Notes: a model not told the origin generated them from the sequence alone. Shown: positions 49,858 to 59,330, counted from the stretch's first letter. The stretch is 64,000 nucleotides of DNA from Pseudacidovorax sp. RU35E (GCF_900156165.1 NZ_FTMY01000015.1:1-64000), one strand, 5' to 3'. Program-made: numbers and translations.

Positions 49858-51252
49858 TCAGGCGCGCGCCGCCTGGGCCAGCGCCTCGTCGCGCAGGCGC
49901 AGGTATTCGCCTTCGGGCACGGGCGCCGCATCGGGCTTGCCCAAGTCGTTCATCGCCAGGCGGTAGGTTTCGCGCGCGGTGAAGCACGCCGCGGCCGAGA
50001 TCACGGTGATGCCGAAGGCCAGCGCCCCCACCGTCATCCAGATGTTGGTCGATCCCGGAGGCGCCACGGTCGCGAAGATGGCCGGCAGCATGGCAGTGAT
50101 GGCCGTGCCCACGTTCTGCGAGATGGCCATGGCCGACACGCGGGTGCGGGTGGGGAACAGCTCCGGATAGAAGCTGGGGAAGACCGCGTTGTAGCCCTGG
50201 TAGACGATGCCCCACATCAGCAGCGACATCACGATGGCCAGCGCCACGCTGCCGATGCTGATGGCATACAGGTAGCCGAAGGCGAGCAGGCCGGACAGCA
50301 GCGCACCCACGATCATCGGCGGGCGGCGGCCGATCTTGTCCGAGAGGTTCCCCACCATCGGGATCACCAGCACGGCCAGGATGTTGCCCAGCACGGGGAT
50401 CCACAGGTACACGTCTTTGTGGAAGCCGATGCCGTAGGCGGGCTGCACCGCATAGGCGGCGCCGAAGATGGTGGCCACCACCGGGATCACGTTCATCAGC
50501 GACATCAGCACCACGCGCAGCATGTCGGGGCCGTGATGCCTGAAGGCCTCGGTCACGGGCGAGCGCGGCTTGGCAGTGCCTTCCTGGGTGAAGGCGGGCG
50601 TCTCGTCCACTTCGCGGCGGATGATCCAGCCGACGATGATGACGACGAAGCTCAGGATGAAGGGCACGCGCCAGCCCCAGCTGTTGAACTGCTCGGTGGG
50701 CATGTAGTGCGCCAGCGGCAGGAAGACGGCAGCAGCCAGGATCTGGCCGGCCTGCACGCCCTGCAGCGTGAAGCTGGCGAAGAAGCCGCGGCGGCCGAAG
50801 GGCGCGTGCTCAAGGATCATGGAGCTGGCCCCCGAGATCTCGCCGGCGACGGCGAAGCCCTGCACCAGACGGCACAGCACCAGCAGCGCGGGCGCCCACA
50901 GGCCGATCTGGTCGTAGGTGGGCAGCAGGCCCACGGCGATGGTCGAAAAGCCCATCAGGAACATGCACAGCACCAGAACCTGCTTGCGGCCACGGGTGTC
51001 GCCCATGTGGCCCAGCACGAAGGCGCCGATGGGGCGGGCCACGTAGCCCACGCCATAGGTGGCCAGCGAGGCAATGATGGCGATGGCCGGGTCGCCCTTG
51101 GGGAAGAAGATCTGCGGAAAGATCAGCGAAGCGGCCGTGGCATAGATGAAGAAGTCGTAGTACTCCAGCGCCGAGCCGATCCAGCCGCTGGCCGCGGCCT
51201 TCTTGGACTGGCGCCGGCCTTCCGGCTCGTGCACGTGGGAAGAGGTGGACAT
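49858..51252 (-). CDS. MHS-family major facilitator transporter
   Basis: A 464-residue twelve-helix symporter of the metabolite:H+ symporter group, with 'GDTRGRKQVLVL' (the loop 2-3 motif) and 'GSALEYYDFFIYATAA' at the N-terminus. Members carry shikimate, citrate, proline or aromatic acids. It is 73 bp downstream of quiC, so shikimate or quinate is a reasonable guess. Confidence 0.9.
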   Translation of the reverse strand: MSTSSHVHEPEGRRQSKKAAASGWIGSALEYYDFFIYATAASLIFPQIFFPKGDPAIAIIASLATYGVGYVARPIGAFVLGHMGDTRGRKQVLVLCMFLMGFSTIAVGLLPTYDQIGLWAPALLVLCRLVQGFAVAGEISGASSMILEHAPFGRRGFFASFTLQGVQAGQILAAAVFLPLAHYMPTEQFNSWGWRVPFILSFVVIIVGWIIRREVDETPAFTQEGTAKPRSPVTEAFRHHGPDMLRVVLMSLMNVIPVVATIFGAAYAVQPAYGIGFHKDVYLWIPVLGNILAVLVIPMVGNLSDKIGRRPPMIVGALLSGLLAFGYLYAISIGSVALAIVMSLLMWGIVYQGYNAVFPSFYPELFPTRTRVSAMAISQNVGTAITAMLPAIFATVAPPGSTNIWMTVGALAFGITVISAAACFTARETYRLAMNDLGKPDAAPVPEGEYLRLRDEALAQAARA

Positions 51253-51325
51253 GGTGCGAGGTCTCCGCTTTGGTGTGTGACGTGTGGTTGTGGAACGGGG
51301 AAAAAAGCAAGCGGCCGCGCCTGGC

Positions 51326-53236
51326 TCAGGCCTGCGCCTGGGCGGCCATGCGCGCCGGGCTGTTGGCCGCGCCGTAGCCGTCGTAGAAATCGATGCGCTG
51401 CACCACCTCGAAGAACAGGCCTTCGTCCGCGGCACGGGTGTAGATGTGCAGGAAGTCGCCATCGGCCGAGCGGTCGAACAGCACGCCCGCCTCGCGCATG
51501 CGCGCCAGCAGCGCCGGCTCGATGTCGAAGCGCGTGGGCAGGTCGTCGTAGTAGTTGGGCGAGATCGGCAGGAAGTCCACGCCCTGCGCGCGCAGCTGCG
51601 CCACCGAGGCGAAGATGTCGTCGCTCGCGAAGGCGATGTGGTGCACGCCGCCGTCGCCGCGCCGGCCCACGGTGCGCGCCGTGAGGGTGCGGCTGCTGAG
51701 CGAGGCGTTGAGCACCAGCCGCACGCTGCGCGTCCGGTCGGCCGCGGCGCGGCTGCGCACCAGGCCGAAGGGATCGGCCAGCTCCAGGCTCTCGGCCAAC
51801 GACAGGCCCAGCACGGCGCGGGTGAACAGCGTCCAGGTGTCGTACTGCTCCAGGCTCAGGCCCAGCGCCACATGGTCCACGCGGCGCAGGCCGGCGTCGA
51901 CCGGCGCCGCATCGTCCACCTCGGGCAGGAAGTCGGCGGCGAAGAGGCCATCCGGGCCCAGGCGCTCGTCGACGAAATGCATCAGGTTGCCGCCCGGCGA
52001 GACGATGGCCGGGACCTCAAGCTCGCCCGGGCCCAGCGGGCTGCGGTGGCGCTGTGAGCGCAGGGCGATGGCGCGGTCCTGCGCGGCCTGCGGCTGCGCG
52101 GTGCGCAGACCCAGTGCGCAGACCGAGGGGCCGTGCAGCTCGAAGCGGCTGCGGGCGAAGGACGCCGGTTCGGCATTGACGATCAGCGCGATGTCGCCCT
52201 GGCGGTACAGCGTGGCGGCCTTGGAGCGGTGGCGACCGGCACGGCGGAAGCCCAACTGATGCAGCTGCGCGTCCAGCTGCGGGGCGGTGGCCTCGTCGGC
52301 GGCGAATTCGATGAAGGCGACCCCGGCGAACTCGGGCGCGGCCGGCGGCTCGGCCAGCTCGCGCACCGCCAGCACTGCGGCTGCGCGCGGATCGGGGCGC
52401 GCCGCAGCGGCACGGGCGGCCAGGCGCGGACGCACCTGGCTCTCGAGGTACTGCAGCGAGCGCATCGCGTCCACCGCCGTGCGGCGGTTGGGCGTCTCGC
52501 GGAACATGTCGTTGAAGATCTCCAGCGACAGCGGGCCGCTGTAGCCGGCCAGCAGCACCTGCTCGTAGAAGCCGACGACGTCGAAGTCGCCCTGTCCCGG
52601 GAACACGCGGTGATGGCGTGCCCACTGCAGCACGTCCATGGACAGCAGCGGCGCATCGGCCATCTGCAGGAAGAAGATCTTGTCGCCCGGGATCTCGGCG
52701 ATGCCGGCCGGGTCGTCTTGCAACGAGAGGGTGTGGAAGCTGTCCAGGATCAGGCCCAGGGCCGGATGATCGGCACGGCGCACGATGTCCCAGGCCTGCC
52801 CGTAGCGCGAGGTGTGCCGGCCCCAGGCCAGCGCCTCGAAGCCGACGCGCAGGCCGCGGCGGGCGGCGCGCTCGGCCAGCGCGTGCAATTGCTCGGCGGC
52901 GAGGTCGGGCTCGTCCACCGACAACGGCGAGGTGTTGGAGCAGCACAGCATCAGCGGCGCGCCCATGGCCTGCATGAGGTCGAACTTGCGCTCGGCGCGG
53001 TCCAGGCTGCGGGCGAACAGGCCGGGCGGCATGGCCTCGAAATCGCGGAAGGGCTGGAACAGGTCGATCGTCAGGCCCAGGTCGGCGGCCATGCGGCCCA
53101 GGGCGGCGGCCATGCCCGGGAAGTGCGTGAAGTCGGGCTCGAACAGCTCCACCCCGTCGAAGCCCGCGGCCGCCACGGCCTCGAGCTTCTGGCGCAGCGT
53201 GCCGCTGAGGGAGACGGTGGCGATGGAACGGCGCAT
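51326..53236 (-). CDS. quiC: 3-dehydroshikimate dehydratase with C-terminal HPPD-like domain
   Basis: Converts 3-dehydroshikimate to protocatechuate in quinate/shikimate catabolism. The 636-residue product has an N-terminal TIM-barrel (about 1-280; 'RSIATVSLSGTLRQKLEAVA', 'LSLEIFNDMFRE') and a C-terminal vicinal-oxygen-chelate domain of the hydroxyphenylpyruvate dioxygenase type (about 440-620; His in 'VDHVALGLSL' and 'VHHIAFASD', Glu in 'LFFEVVQRI'), as in Pseudomonas QuiC1. The Met at 53236 matches the family start; an in-frame ATG at 53275 is the alternative. A PcaU-like palindrome lies upstream (53378-53398). Confidence 0.92.
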   Translation of the reverse strand: MRRSIATVSLSGTLRQKLEAVAAAGFDGVELFEPDFTHFPGMAAALGRMAADLGLTIDLFQPFRDFEAMPPGLFARSLDRAERKFDLMQAMGAPLMLCCSNTSPLSVDEPDLAAEQLHALAERAARRGLRVGFEALAWGRHTSRYGQAWDIVRRADHPALGLILDSFHTLSLQDDPAGIAEIPGDKIFFLQMADAPLLSMDVLQWARHHRVFPGQGDFDVVGFYEQVLLAGYSGPLSLEIFNDMFRETPNRRTAVDAMRSLQYLESQVRPRLAARAAAARPDPRAAAVLAVRELAEPPAAPEFAGVAFIEFAADEATAPQLDAQLHQLGFRRAGRHRSKAATLYRQGDIALIVNAEPASFARSRFELHGPSVCALGLRTAQPQAAQDRAIALRSQRHRSPLGPGELEVPAIVSPGGNLMHFVDERLGPDGLFAADFLPEVDDAAPVDAGLRRVDHVALGLSLEQYDTWTLFTRAVLGLSLAESLELADPFGLVRSRAAADRTRSVRLVLNASLSSRTLTARTVGRRGDGGVHHIAFASDDIFASVAQLRAQGVDFLPISPNYYDDLPTRFDIEPALLARMREAGVLFDRSADGDFLHIYTRAADEGLFFEVVQRIDFYDGYGAANSPARMAAQAQA

Positions 53237-53377
53237 GGCGGGGCGAAGGGTTGCAGCGGGAGTGCGATTGGACATCAGGCAACCCGTGGGACCGGGCCGC
53301 GATGGCCGCGACTGTAGGAAGACCCCCACCCCTGCGACAACGCCGCACCCGCCCATCCCGAGCGATCAGCGAACCGG

Positions 53378-53398
53378 CGCGTTCGATGATCGAACGCG
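53378..53398. promoter_or_regulatory. GTTCGATGATCGAAC palindrome, candidate PcaU/PobR-type operator
   Basis: CGCGTTCGAT (53378-53387) and ATCGAACGCG (53389-53398) form a perfect palindrome with one central base. The core closely resembles the site I recall for the IclR-type regulators PcaR, PcaU and PobR of protocatechuate metabolism (GTTCGATAATCGCAC). It is about 142 bp upstream of quiC, whose product is protocatechuate. The regulator itself is not in the window. Confidence 0.6.
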
Positions 53399-53411
53399 AG
53401 CGGGGTTAACC

Positions 53412-53651
53412 CTAGCGAACCGCGGCTGGCGCGAGCAGGGTCCGGTGCAGCGTCACGGCCTCACGCACCAGCGGATGCAGGGCGGGCGCGCCCGCATCCA
53501 CAGCCGCCAGGAAGTCGGCCCGCATGCGCGGCGCCCAGAACTTCCTCAGGTGCTCGGCGATTCCCGCCAGCGCTTCCTCGTGGTCGGGCTGGGCGGCGAA
53601 GAAGTCGCCGATGCGGTTGGCCATGCGCACGAGGTTGTCGTCAGCGTCCAT
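53412..53651 (-). CDS. fdsD: NAD-linked formate dehydrogenase delta subunit
   Basis: A 79-residue FdsD: 'LVRMANRIGDFFAAQPDHEEA' and 'HLRKFWAPRMR' are the family pattern. The small subunit is needed to assemble or stabilise the FdsGBA complex. Its start overlaps the fdsA stop by 11 bp. The usual fdsC (fdhD) between fdsA and fdsD is missing here. Confidence 0.93.
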   Translation of the reverse strand: MDADDNLVRMANRIGDFFAAQPDHEEALAGIAEHLRKFWAPRMRADFLAAVDAGAPALHPLVREAVTLHRTLLAPAAVR

Positions 53652-56532
53652 CGGTGGCGGCCTCCAGGTGGGCGATCTGCTCGGCGTTGAAGCGGGCGTA
53701 GTCGCGCTGCCAGGCCGAGCGCTGCTGCGGCTGCGTGACGGGCGCCACCTGCACCGCCGTCACCTTGTACTCGGGGCAGTTGGTGGCCCAGTCGGAGCTG
53801 TCGGTGGTGATGACGTTGGCGCCCGACTCCGGAAAGTGGAAGGTGGTGTAGACCACGCCGGGCTGGATGCGCTCGGTGACGGTGGCGCGCAGCACGGTCT
53901 CGCCGGCGCGGCTGCGGATGCCGACCCAGTCGCCGTCGTGGATGCCGCGCTCCTCGGCATCGTGCGGATGGATCTCCAGCCGGTCTTCGCTGTGCCACTG
54001 GTTGTTGGGCGTGCGCCGCGTCTGCGCGCCCACGTTGTACTGCGACAGGATGCGGCCGGTGGTCAGCAGCAGCGGGAAGCGCGGCGTGACCTTCTCGTCC
54101 GTGGCCACGTACTGCGTGACGATGAAGCGGCCCTTGCCGCGCACGAAACGGTCGATGTGCATGATCGGCGTGCCGATCTCGGGCGTGCTGTCGTTGCAGG
54201 GCCACTGCAGGCTGCCGTGCTGGTCCAGCTTGTCGTAGCTGACGCCCGCGAAGGAGGGCGTGAGCGCCGCGATCTCGGCCATGATCTCGCGCGGATGCGT
54301 GTAGTGCATCGGGTAGCCCAGCGCATTGGCCAGCAGCTGCGTCACCTCCCAGTCGGCGTACTGGGCCAGCGGCGGCATGACCTTGCGCACGCGCGAGATG
54401 CGGCGCTCGGCGTTGGTGAAGGTGCCGTCCTTCTCCAGGAAGGAAGAGCCGGGCAGGAACACGTGGGCGTACTTGGCCGTCTCGTTCAAAAAGATGTCCT
54501 GCACCACGATGCATTCCATGGCCGAGAGCGCCGCGGCCACGTGCTGCGTGTTGGGGTCGGACTGCACGATGTCCTCGCCCTCGCAGTACAGGCCCATGAA
54601 GCTGCCGCCCAGCGCGGCGTCGAACATGTTGGGAATGCGCAGGCCCGGCTCGGGGCTCAGTTCCACGCCCCAGGCGGCCTCGAACTGGCTGCGGGTGGTG
54701 GTGTCGCTGATGTGGCGGTAGCCCGGCAGCTCGTGCGGAAAGCTGCCCATGTCGCAGCTGCCCTGCACGTTGTTCTGGCCACGCAGCGGGTTCACGCCCA
54801 CGCCCTCGCGCCCGACCATGCCGCAGGCCATGGCCAGGTTGGCGATGCCCATCACCATGGTGGAGCCCTGCGCATGCTCGGTCACGCCCAGGCCGTAGTA
54901 GATGGCGCTGTTGACGGGCCGGCCCGTCTTCACGCCCTCGGCATTGCCGGTGGCGTACAGGCGCGCCGCACCGCGCACCACGGCCGCGTGCACGCCGGTG
55001 ACGGCCTCCATGGCCTCGGGCGAGTTGTCCGGGCGGGCGACGAAGTCCTTCCAGGCGTTGAAGGACTTCTCGTCACAGCGCTCGGCGATGTAGTCGTCGG
55101 CCAGCAGGCCTTCGGTGACGACCACATGCGCCAGCGCGCTGATCAGGGCCACGTTGGTGCCGGGCTTGAGCGCCAGGTGGAAGTCGGCCTGCAGGTGCGG
55201 GCCTTTGACCATCTCGGTCTCGCGCGGATCGACCACGATCAGGCGCGCGCCCTGGCGGATGCGCTTCTTCATGCGCGAGGCGAACACCGGATGCGCCGCC
55301 GCCGGGTTGGCGCCGATCACCAGGATGACGTCGCTCTTCTCGACCGACTTGAAGGTCTGCGTGCCGGCCGAGGTGCCGAAGGTCTGGCCCAGGCCATAGC
55401 CGGTGGGCGAATGGCAGACGCGCGCGCAGGTGTCGACGTTGTTGTTGCCGAAGGCCGCGCGGATGAGCTTCTGCACCAGGTAGGTCTCTTCGTTGGTGCA
55501 ACGGCTGGAGGTGATGCCGCCGATGGAATCCTGCCCGTGCTTGGCCTGGATGCGGCGGAACTCCGAGGCTGCGTGGGCGATGGCCTCTTCCCAGCTGACC
55601 TCGCGCCACGGGTCGGTGATCTTGGCGCGAATCATGGGCGTGGTGATGCGGTCCTGGTGCGTGGCATAACCCCACGCGAAGCGGCCCTTGACGCAGCTGT
55701 GGCCCTCGTTGGCCTTGCCGTCCTTCCACGGGACCATGCGCACGACCTGCGTGCCTTTCATCTCGGCTTTAAAGGCGCAGCCCACGCCGCAGTAGGCGCA
55801 GGTGGTGATCACGCTGTGCTCGGGCTGGCCCAGCTCGATGACCGACTTCTCCTGCAGCGTGGCGGTGGGGCAGGCTTCGACGCAGGCGCCGCAGCTCACG
55901 CATTCGCTCTCCATGAAGGGCTGGTCCTGCCCCGGCGAGACGCGCGACTCGAAGCCGCGGCCGCTGATGGTGAGCGCGAAGGTGCCCTGCGTCTCCTCGC
56001 ACGCCCGCACGCAGCGGTTGCAGACGATGCACTTGGACGGGTCGTAGCTGAAGTAGGGGTTGGACTCGTCCTTGGCCGACGCCAGGTGATTGGCCCCGTC
56101 AAAACCATAGCGCACATTGCGCAGGCCGGTGACGCCGGCCATGTCCTGCAGCTCGCAGTTGCCGTTGGCCGAGCAGGTGAGGCAGTCCAGCGGATGGTCG
56201 GAGATGTAGAGCTCCATCACGCCCTTGCGCAGCTTCTGCAACTTGGGGCTCTGGGTGCGGACCTTCATGCCCGCCTCGGCCGGCGTGGTGCACGAGGCCG
56301 GGAAGCCCTTGCGCCCCTCGATCTCGACCAGGCACAGCCGGCAGGAGCCGAAGGGCTCCAGGCTGTCGGTGGCGCAGAGCTTGGGCACCTGCACGCCGGC
56401 ATCGACGGCGGCGCGCATCAGCGAGGTGCCCTGCGGCACGGTGACGGACTGGCCGTCGATCTCCAGCGTGACTTCCTGCGTGGACTCGCGCAGCGGCGTG
56501 CCGTAGTCGGTGGTCTTGAGGTGGTCGAGCAT
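53641..56532 (-). CDS. fdsA: NAD-linked formate dehydrogenase alpha (catalytic) subunit
   Basis: Cytoplasmic bis-MGD formate dehydrogenase subunit, 963 residues. Cofactors in order: an N-terminal [2Fe-2S] domain (from Cys53, 'CATDSLEPFGSCRLC'), a His/Cys [4Fe-4S] region ('DCLTCSANGNCELQ'), two ferredoxin clusters ('CIVCNRCVRAC', 'CVSCGACVEACP') and the molybdopterin domain with its own cluster ('CAYCGVGC'). The metal ligand is Cys373 ('ARVCHSPTGYG'), where FdnG has Sec. GGAGC precedes the ATG. It follows fdsB by 45 bp. Confidence 0.97.
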   Translation of the reverse strand: MLDHLKTTDYGTPLRESTQEVTLEIDGQSVTVPQGTSLMRAAVDAGVQVPKLCATDSLEPFGSCRLCLVEIEGRKGFPASCTTPAEAGMKVRTQSPKLQKLRKGVMELYISDHPLDCLTCSANGNCELQDMAGVTGLRNVRYGFDGANHLASAKDESNPYFSYDPSKCIVCNRCVRACEETQGTFALTISGRGFESRVSPGQDQPFMESECVSCGACVEACPTATLQEKSVIELGQPEHSVITTCAYCGVGCAFKAEMKGTQVVRMVPWKDGKANEGHSCVKGRFAWGYATHQDRITTPMIRAKITDPWREVSWEEAIAHAASEFRRIQAKHGQDSIGGITSSRCTNEETYLVQKLIRAAFGNNNVDTCARVCHSPTGYGLGQTFGTSAGTQTFKSVEKSDVILVIGANPAAAHPVFASRMKKRIRQGARLIVVDPRETEMVKGPHLQADFHLALKPGTNVALISALAHVVVTEGLLADDYIAERCDEKSFNAWKDFVARPDNSPEAMEAVTGVHAAVVRGAARLYATGNAEGVKTGRPVNSAIYYGLGVTEHAQGSTMVMGIANLAMACGMVGREGVGVNPLRGQNNVQGSCDMGSFPHELPGYRHISDTTTRSQFEAAWGVELSPEPGLRIPNMFDAALGGSFMGLYCEGEDIVQSDPNTQHVAAALSAMECIVVQDIFLNETAKYAHVFLPGSSFLEKDGTFTNAERRISRVRKVMPPLAQYADWEVTQLLANALGYPMHYTHPREIMAEIAALTPSFAGVSYDKLDQHGSLQWPCNDSTPEIGTPIMHIDRFVRGKGRFIVTQYVATDEKVTPRFPLLLTTGRILSQYNVGAQTRRTPNNQWHSEDRLEIHPHDAEERGIHDGDWVGIRSRAGETVLRATVTERIQPGVVYTTFHFPESGANVITTDSSDWATNCPEYKVTAVQVAPVTQPQQRSAWQRDYARFNAEQIAHLEAATDGR

Positions 56533-56577
56533 CGGGGGCTCCTTGCGGGTCTCGTTCGTTCTTAGGTGCAGGGCGCG

Positions 56578-58161
56578 TCAGGCGACGGCGCCGGCCGGAG
56601 CCTGGGCGGCGGCGGCTGGCTGCAGGCCGAAGTCCTCGGGGTAATGGTCCAGCGCGGACAGCACCGGGTAGGGCGTCATGCCGCCCATGGCGCACAGCGA
56701 GCCGGCCAGCATGGTGTCGCACAGGTCGCGCAGCAGCTCGACCTGTTCATCCTTCGCCGTGCCTGCGCGTGCCGTGATGCGGTCGATGACCTCGACGCCG
56801 CGCGTCGAGCCGATGCGGCAGGGCGTGCACTTGCCGCAGGATTCGATTGCACAGAATTCCATGGCGTAGCGCGCCAGGCGCGACAGGTCGGCCGTGTCGT
56901 CGTGCACCACGATGCCGCCGTGGCCCACCACGGCGCCCATGGCGGCGTAGGCCTCGTAATCGAGCGGCACGTCCCACTTCGACTCTGGTACGTAGGCGCC
57001 CAGCGGGCCGCCGACCTGCACCGCCTTCACCGGCCGGCCCGAGGCGGTGCCACCGGCCCAGTCGGTCAGCAGCTCGCGCAGGGTGACGCCGAAAGCCAGC
57101 TCCACCAGTCCACCGCGCCGCACGTTGCCCGCGATCTGGATCGGCAGCGTGCCATGCGAGCGGCCGACACCGTAGTCGCGGTAGAAGGCCGCGCCCCGCG
57201 CCAGGATGATGGGCACCGAGGCGAAGGTGATGACGTTGTTGATCACCGTCGGCTGGCCGAACAGGCCCGACAGTGCCGGGATCGGTGGCTTGGCGCGCAC
57301 GATGCCGCGCTTGCCTTCCAGGCTTTCCAGCAGGGCCGTCTCCTCGCCGCAGACATAGGCACCCGCGGCCATGCGCACCTCGATGTCGAAGGCGCGGCCG
57401 CTGCCCAGCACGTCGGGCCCCAGGATGCCGGCGGTGCGCGCGATGTCCACCGCCTCGCGCAGCGTGCGCACGGCGAAGGGGTATTCGGAGCGCACGTAGA
57501 TGTAGCCCCGCGTGGCGCCGGTGCTGATGCCGGCGATGGCCATGCCCTCGATCAGCACGAAGGGGTCGCCCTCCATGACCATGCGGTCGGAGAAGGTGCC
57601 GGAGTCGCCCTCGTCGGCATTGCAGACCACGTACTTGTGGCTGGCCGCGGCCGAGGCCACCGTCTTCCACTTGATGCCGGCCGGGAACGCCGCACCGCCG
57701 CGCCCGCGCAGGCCCGAGTCGGTCACCTGCTGCACCACCTCGGCGGCCGGCATGGCGAGCGCGCGGCGCAGGCCCAGCAGGCCGCCGTGGGCTTCGTAGT
57801 CGGCCAGCGACAGCGGATCGGTGAGGCCCACGCGCGCGAAGGTCAGGCGCTGCTGGCGCTTGAGCCACGGCAGTTCGTCGACCACGCCCAGCGAGAGCGC
57901 ATGCGCGCCGCCCTGCAGCCAGCCGGCGTCGAACAGCGCCGGCACGTCCTCGGGCACGACCGGGCCGTAGCCCATGCGGCCCTGCGGCGTCTGCACCTCC
58001 ACCAGGGTTTCGAGCCAGAGCATGCCGCGCGAGCCGTTGCGCACGAGGCGCACCGACAGGCCGCGGGCCGTGGCCTCGCGTTCGATGGCGGCAGCCACCT
58101 CGTCGGCGCCGACAGCCAGGGCGGCGCTATCGCGGGGTACGTAAACGGTGATGGCGTGCAT
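56578..58161 (-). CDS. fdsB: NAD-linked formate dehydrogenase beta subunit (NADH/FMN)
   Basis: NuoF-like diaphorase subunit of 527 residues, reducing NAD+ with electrons from FdsA. An N-terminal thioredoxin-like ferredoxin region precedes the FMN/NADH core ('GLRGRGGAAFPAGIKWKTV', 'CNADEGDSGTFSDR', 'GAYVCGEETAL') and a [4Fe-4S] motif ('ESCGKCTPCRIG'). The ATG at 58161 has a strong GGAGGA upstream; an in-frame ATG at 58224, overlapping the fdsG stop, would add 21 residues. Confidence 0.96.
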   Translation of the reverse strand: MHAITVYVPRDSAALAVGADEVAAAIEREATARGLSVRLVRNGSRGMLWLETLVEVQTPQGRMGYGPVVPEDVPALFDAGWLQGGAHALSLGVVDELPWLKRQQRLTFARVGLTDPLSLADYEAHGGLLGLRRALAMPAAEVVQQVTDSGLRGRGGAAFPAGIKWKTVASAAASHKYVVCNADEGDSGTFSDRMVMEGDPFVLIEGMAIAGISTGATRGYIYVRSEYPFAVRTLREAVDIARTAGILGPDVLGSGRAFDIEVRMAAGAYVCGEETALLESLEGKRGIVRAKPPIPALSGLFGQPTVINNVITFASVPIILARGAAFYRDYGVGRSHGTLPIQIAGNVRRGGLVELAFGVTLRELLTDWAGGTASGRPVKAVQVGGPLGAYVPESKWDVPLDYEAYAAMGAVVGHGGIVVHDDTADLSRLARYAMEFCAIESCGKCTPCRIGSTRGVEVIDRITARAGTAKDEQVELLRDLCDTMLAGSLCAMGGMTPYPVLSALDHYPEDFGLQPAAAAQAPAGAVA

Positions 58162-58220
58162 CGAACTTCCTCCGGCTTCGCCTGCGGAGTGCACGTCGTT
58201 CGGGACGGCCGGGCGGGCGC

Positions 58221-58820
58221 TCATACATTCACCTCCGCGTCCATGCAGGCGCCGATCACGCGATCCAGCCGCTCGGGCGAGAGCCGCGCATGCGGCCGGC
58301 CGTCGAGCATCGCCGCGGGCGACTGGGCGCACAGGCCCAGGCAGTAGACGGGCTGCAGCGTCAGCGACCCATCGGGCCGCGTGCCGCCGCCTTCGGGCAG
58401 GCCCAGGCCCTCGCACGCATGCTGCCAGAGCGCGTCGGCGCCCATGGACTGGCACGCTTCGGCGCGGCAGACCTCCAGCATATGGCGGCCGGCGGGTTCG
58501 CTGCGGAAGTGGTGGTAGTAGCTGATGACGCCGTGCACCTCGGCGCGCGAGAGGTTGAAGCCCAGGGCGATCTCGCCCACGACCTCAGGCGGGACGCAGC
58601 CCAGCGTGTCCTGCACGTCGTGCAGCGCGGGCAGCAGGCCGCCGCGCTGCAGGGCGTGGCGGGCGACGATCTCGCGGACCATGGCCAGGCGCGGATCGGC
58701 GGCTTCGGCGGGAGCGCGGCCCAGCTGGCGCAGTCGGTCGCGCAGTTCGTCGGGGGTGGCGAGCACGCGTTCGCTTCGGACGCGCGCGGGGCCGGCGGGT
58801 GGGGTCGGAATCTGGGCCAT
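58221..58820 (-). CDS. fdsG: NAD-linked formate dehydrogenase gamma subunit
   Basis: NuoE-like [2Fe-2S] subunit of 199 residues. Cluster cysteines are in 'CRAEACQ' and 'CLGLCAQ'; 'LSRAEVHGVISYYHHFR' is highly typical. First gene of fdsG-B-A-D. The N-terminal 25 residues are poorly conserved and a further-upstream start is possible. FdsG and the diaphorase FdsB together pass electrons from formate to NAD+. Confidence 0.94.
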   Translation of the reverse strand: MAQIPTPPAGPARVRSERVLATPDELRDRLRQLGRAPAEAADPRLAMVREIVARHALQRGGLLPALHDVQDTLGCVPPEVVGEIALGFNLSRAEVHGVISYYHHFRSEPAGRHMLEVCRAEACQSMGADALWQHACEGLGLPEGGGTRPDGSLTLQPVYCLGLCAQSPAAMLDGRPHARLSPERLDRVIGACMDAEVNV

Positions 58821-58930
58821 CGTGGGGCGGGCACCAGGCGCTCGGATGCCGCGCCGCATGCGCGTGGACGGCGGCCGGCCGGTGACGCTGGAGTTGTCTC
58901 GGCGGGAAGTGTGCGCGCGGGGGGGTGCCG

Positions 58931-58950
58931 GTCGCAAATTGCTTCGCGAC
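58931..58950. promoter_or_regulatory. Imperfect palindrome upstream of fdsG, candidate FdsR site
   Basis: GTCGCAAATTGCTTCGCGAC has matching ends (GTCGC with GCGAC) and centre bases that fit a LysR-type T-N11-A arrangement. It lies 111-130 bp upstream of the fdsG start and shares GCAAAT with the palindrome upstream of fdsR (61010-61042). Confidence 0.4.
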
Positions 58951-59046
58951 ATGGGGCGATTCAGGGTTTGAATGGGCTGGGCCTGCAGCGTGAATGGCAC
59001 TCGGGATTGGGCTCTCTTTCTGGGTCTCCTGTTCGCGTCCGGGCCC

Positions 59047-59116
59047 GGGGTCCGGGGTCCGGGGTCCGGGGTCCGGGTCCGGGTCCGGGTCCGGGTCCGG
59101 GGTCGGGGTCGGGGTC
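59047..59116. repeat. Composite GGGGTCC/GGGTCC/GGGGTC tandem array
   Basis: Four copies of GGGGTCC (59047-59074), then four of GGGTCC (59075-59098), then three of GGGGTC (59099-59116), all perfect and back to back. Unit length switches from 7 to 6 bp inside one array, which suggests slippage. Confidence 0.9.
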
Positions 59117-59131
59117 GGTGCGCGAGAAGCA

Positions 59132-59293
59132 GGGGCACCAACCCGGCAGAGGACGCCGGCATGCGCGCTCCCGGTGCACGCTCGCGCCGACCGGCTTGCC
59201 TCACGACACGGGCGCTCGCTCTCCACCGACGCGCCTTGCTCACTGCACGGCGCCGCGAATGGCACCTCCGCACGCACACCGTCATCCCCCGCC
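59132..59293. repeat. Left arm of 162-bp inverted repeat
   Basis: This stretch reappears in reverse complement at 59574-59735, also 162 bp, with roughly 90% identity by eye; 'CGCCGCGAATGGCACCTCC' is shared exactly. The 280-bp spacer holds no transposase-like gene. Confidence 0.85.
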
Positions 59294-59330
59294 TCGACGC
59301 TGCGCGCGAGCCCTCCCTTTCCGGGCTTTG

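Noticed and set aside
55411-55419. Second selenoprotein at the FdsA active site
   Set aside because: The codon at the metal-ligand position is TGC (Cys373), not TGA.
53524-56565. 1013-codon open frame antisense to fdsA
   Set aside because: Same reason: a composition artefact opposite a clearly conserved multi-cofactor subunit.
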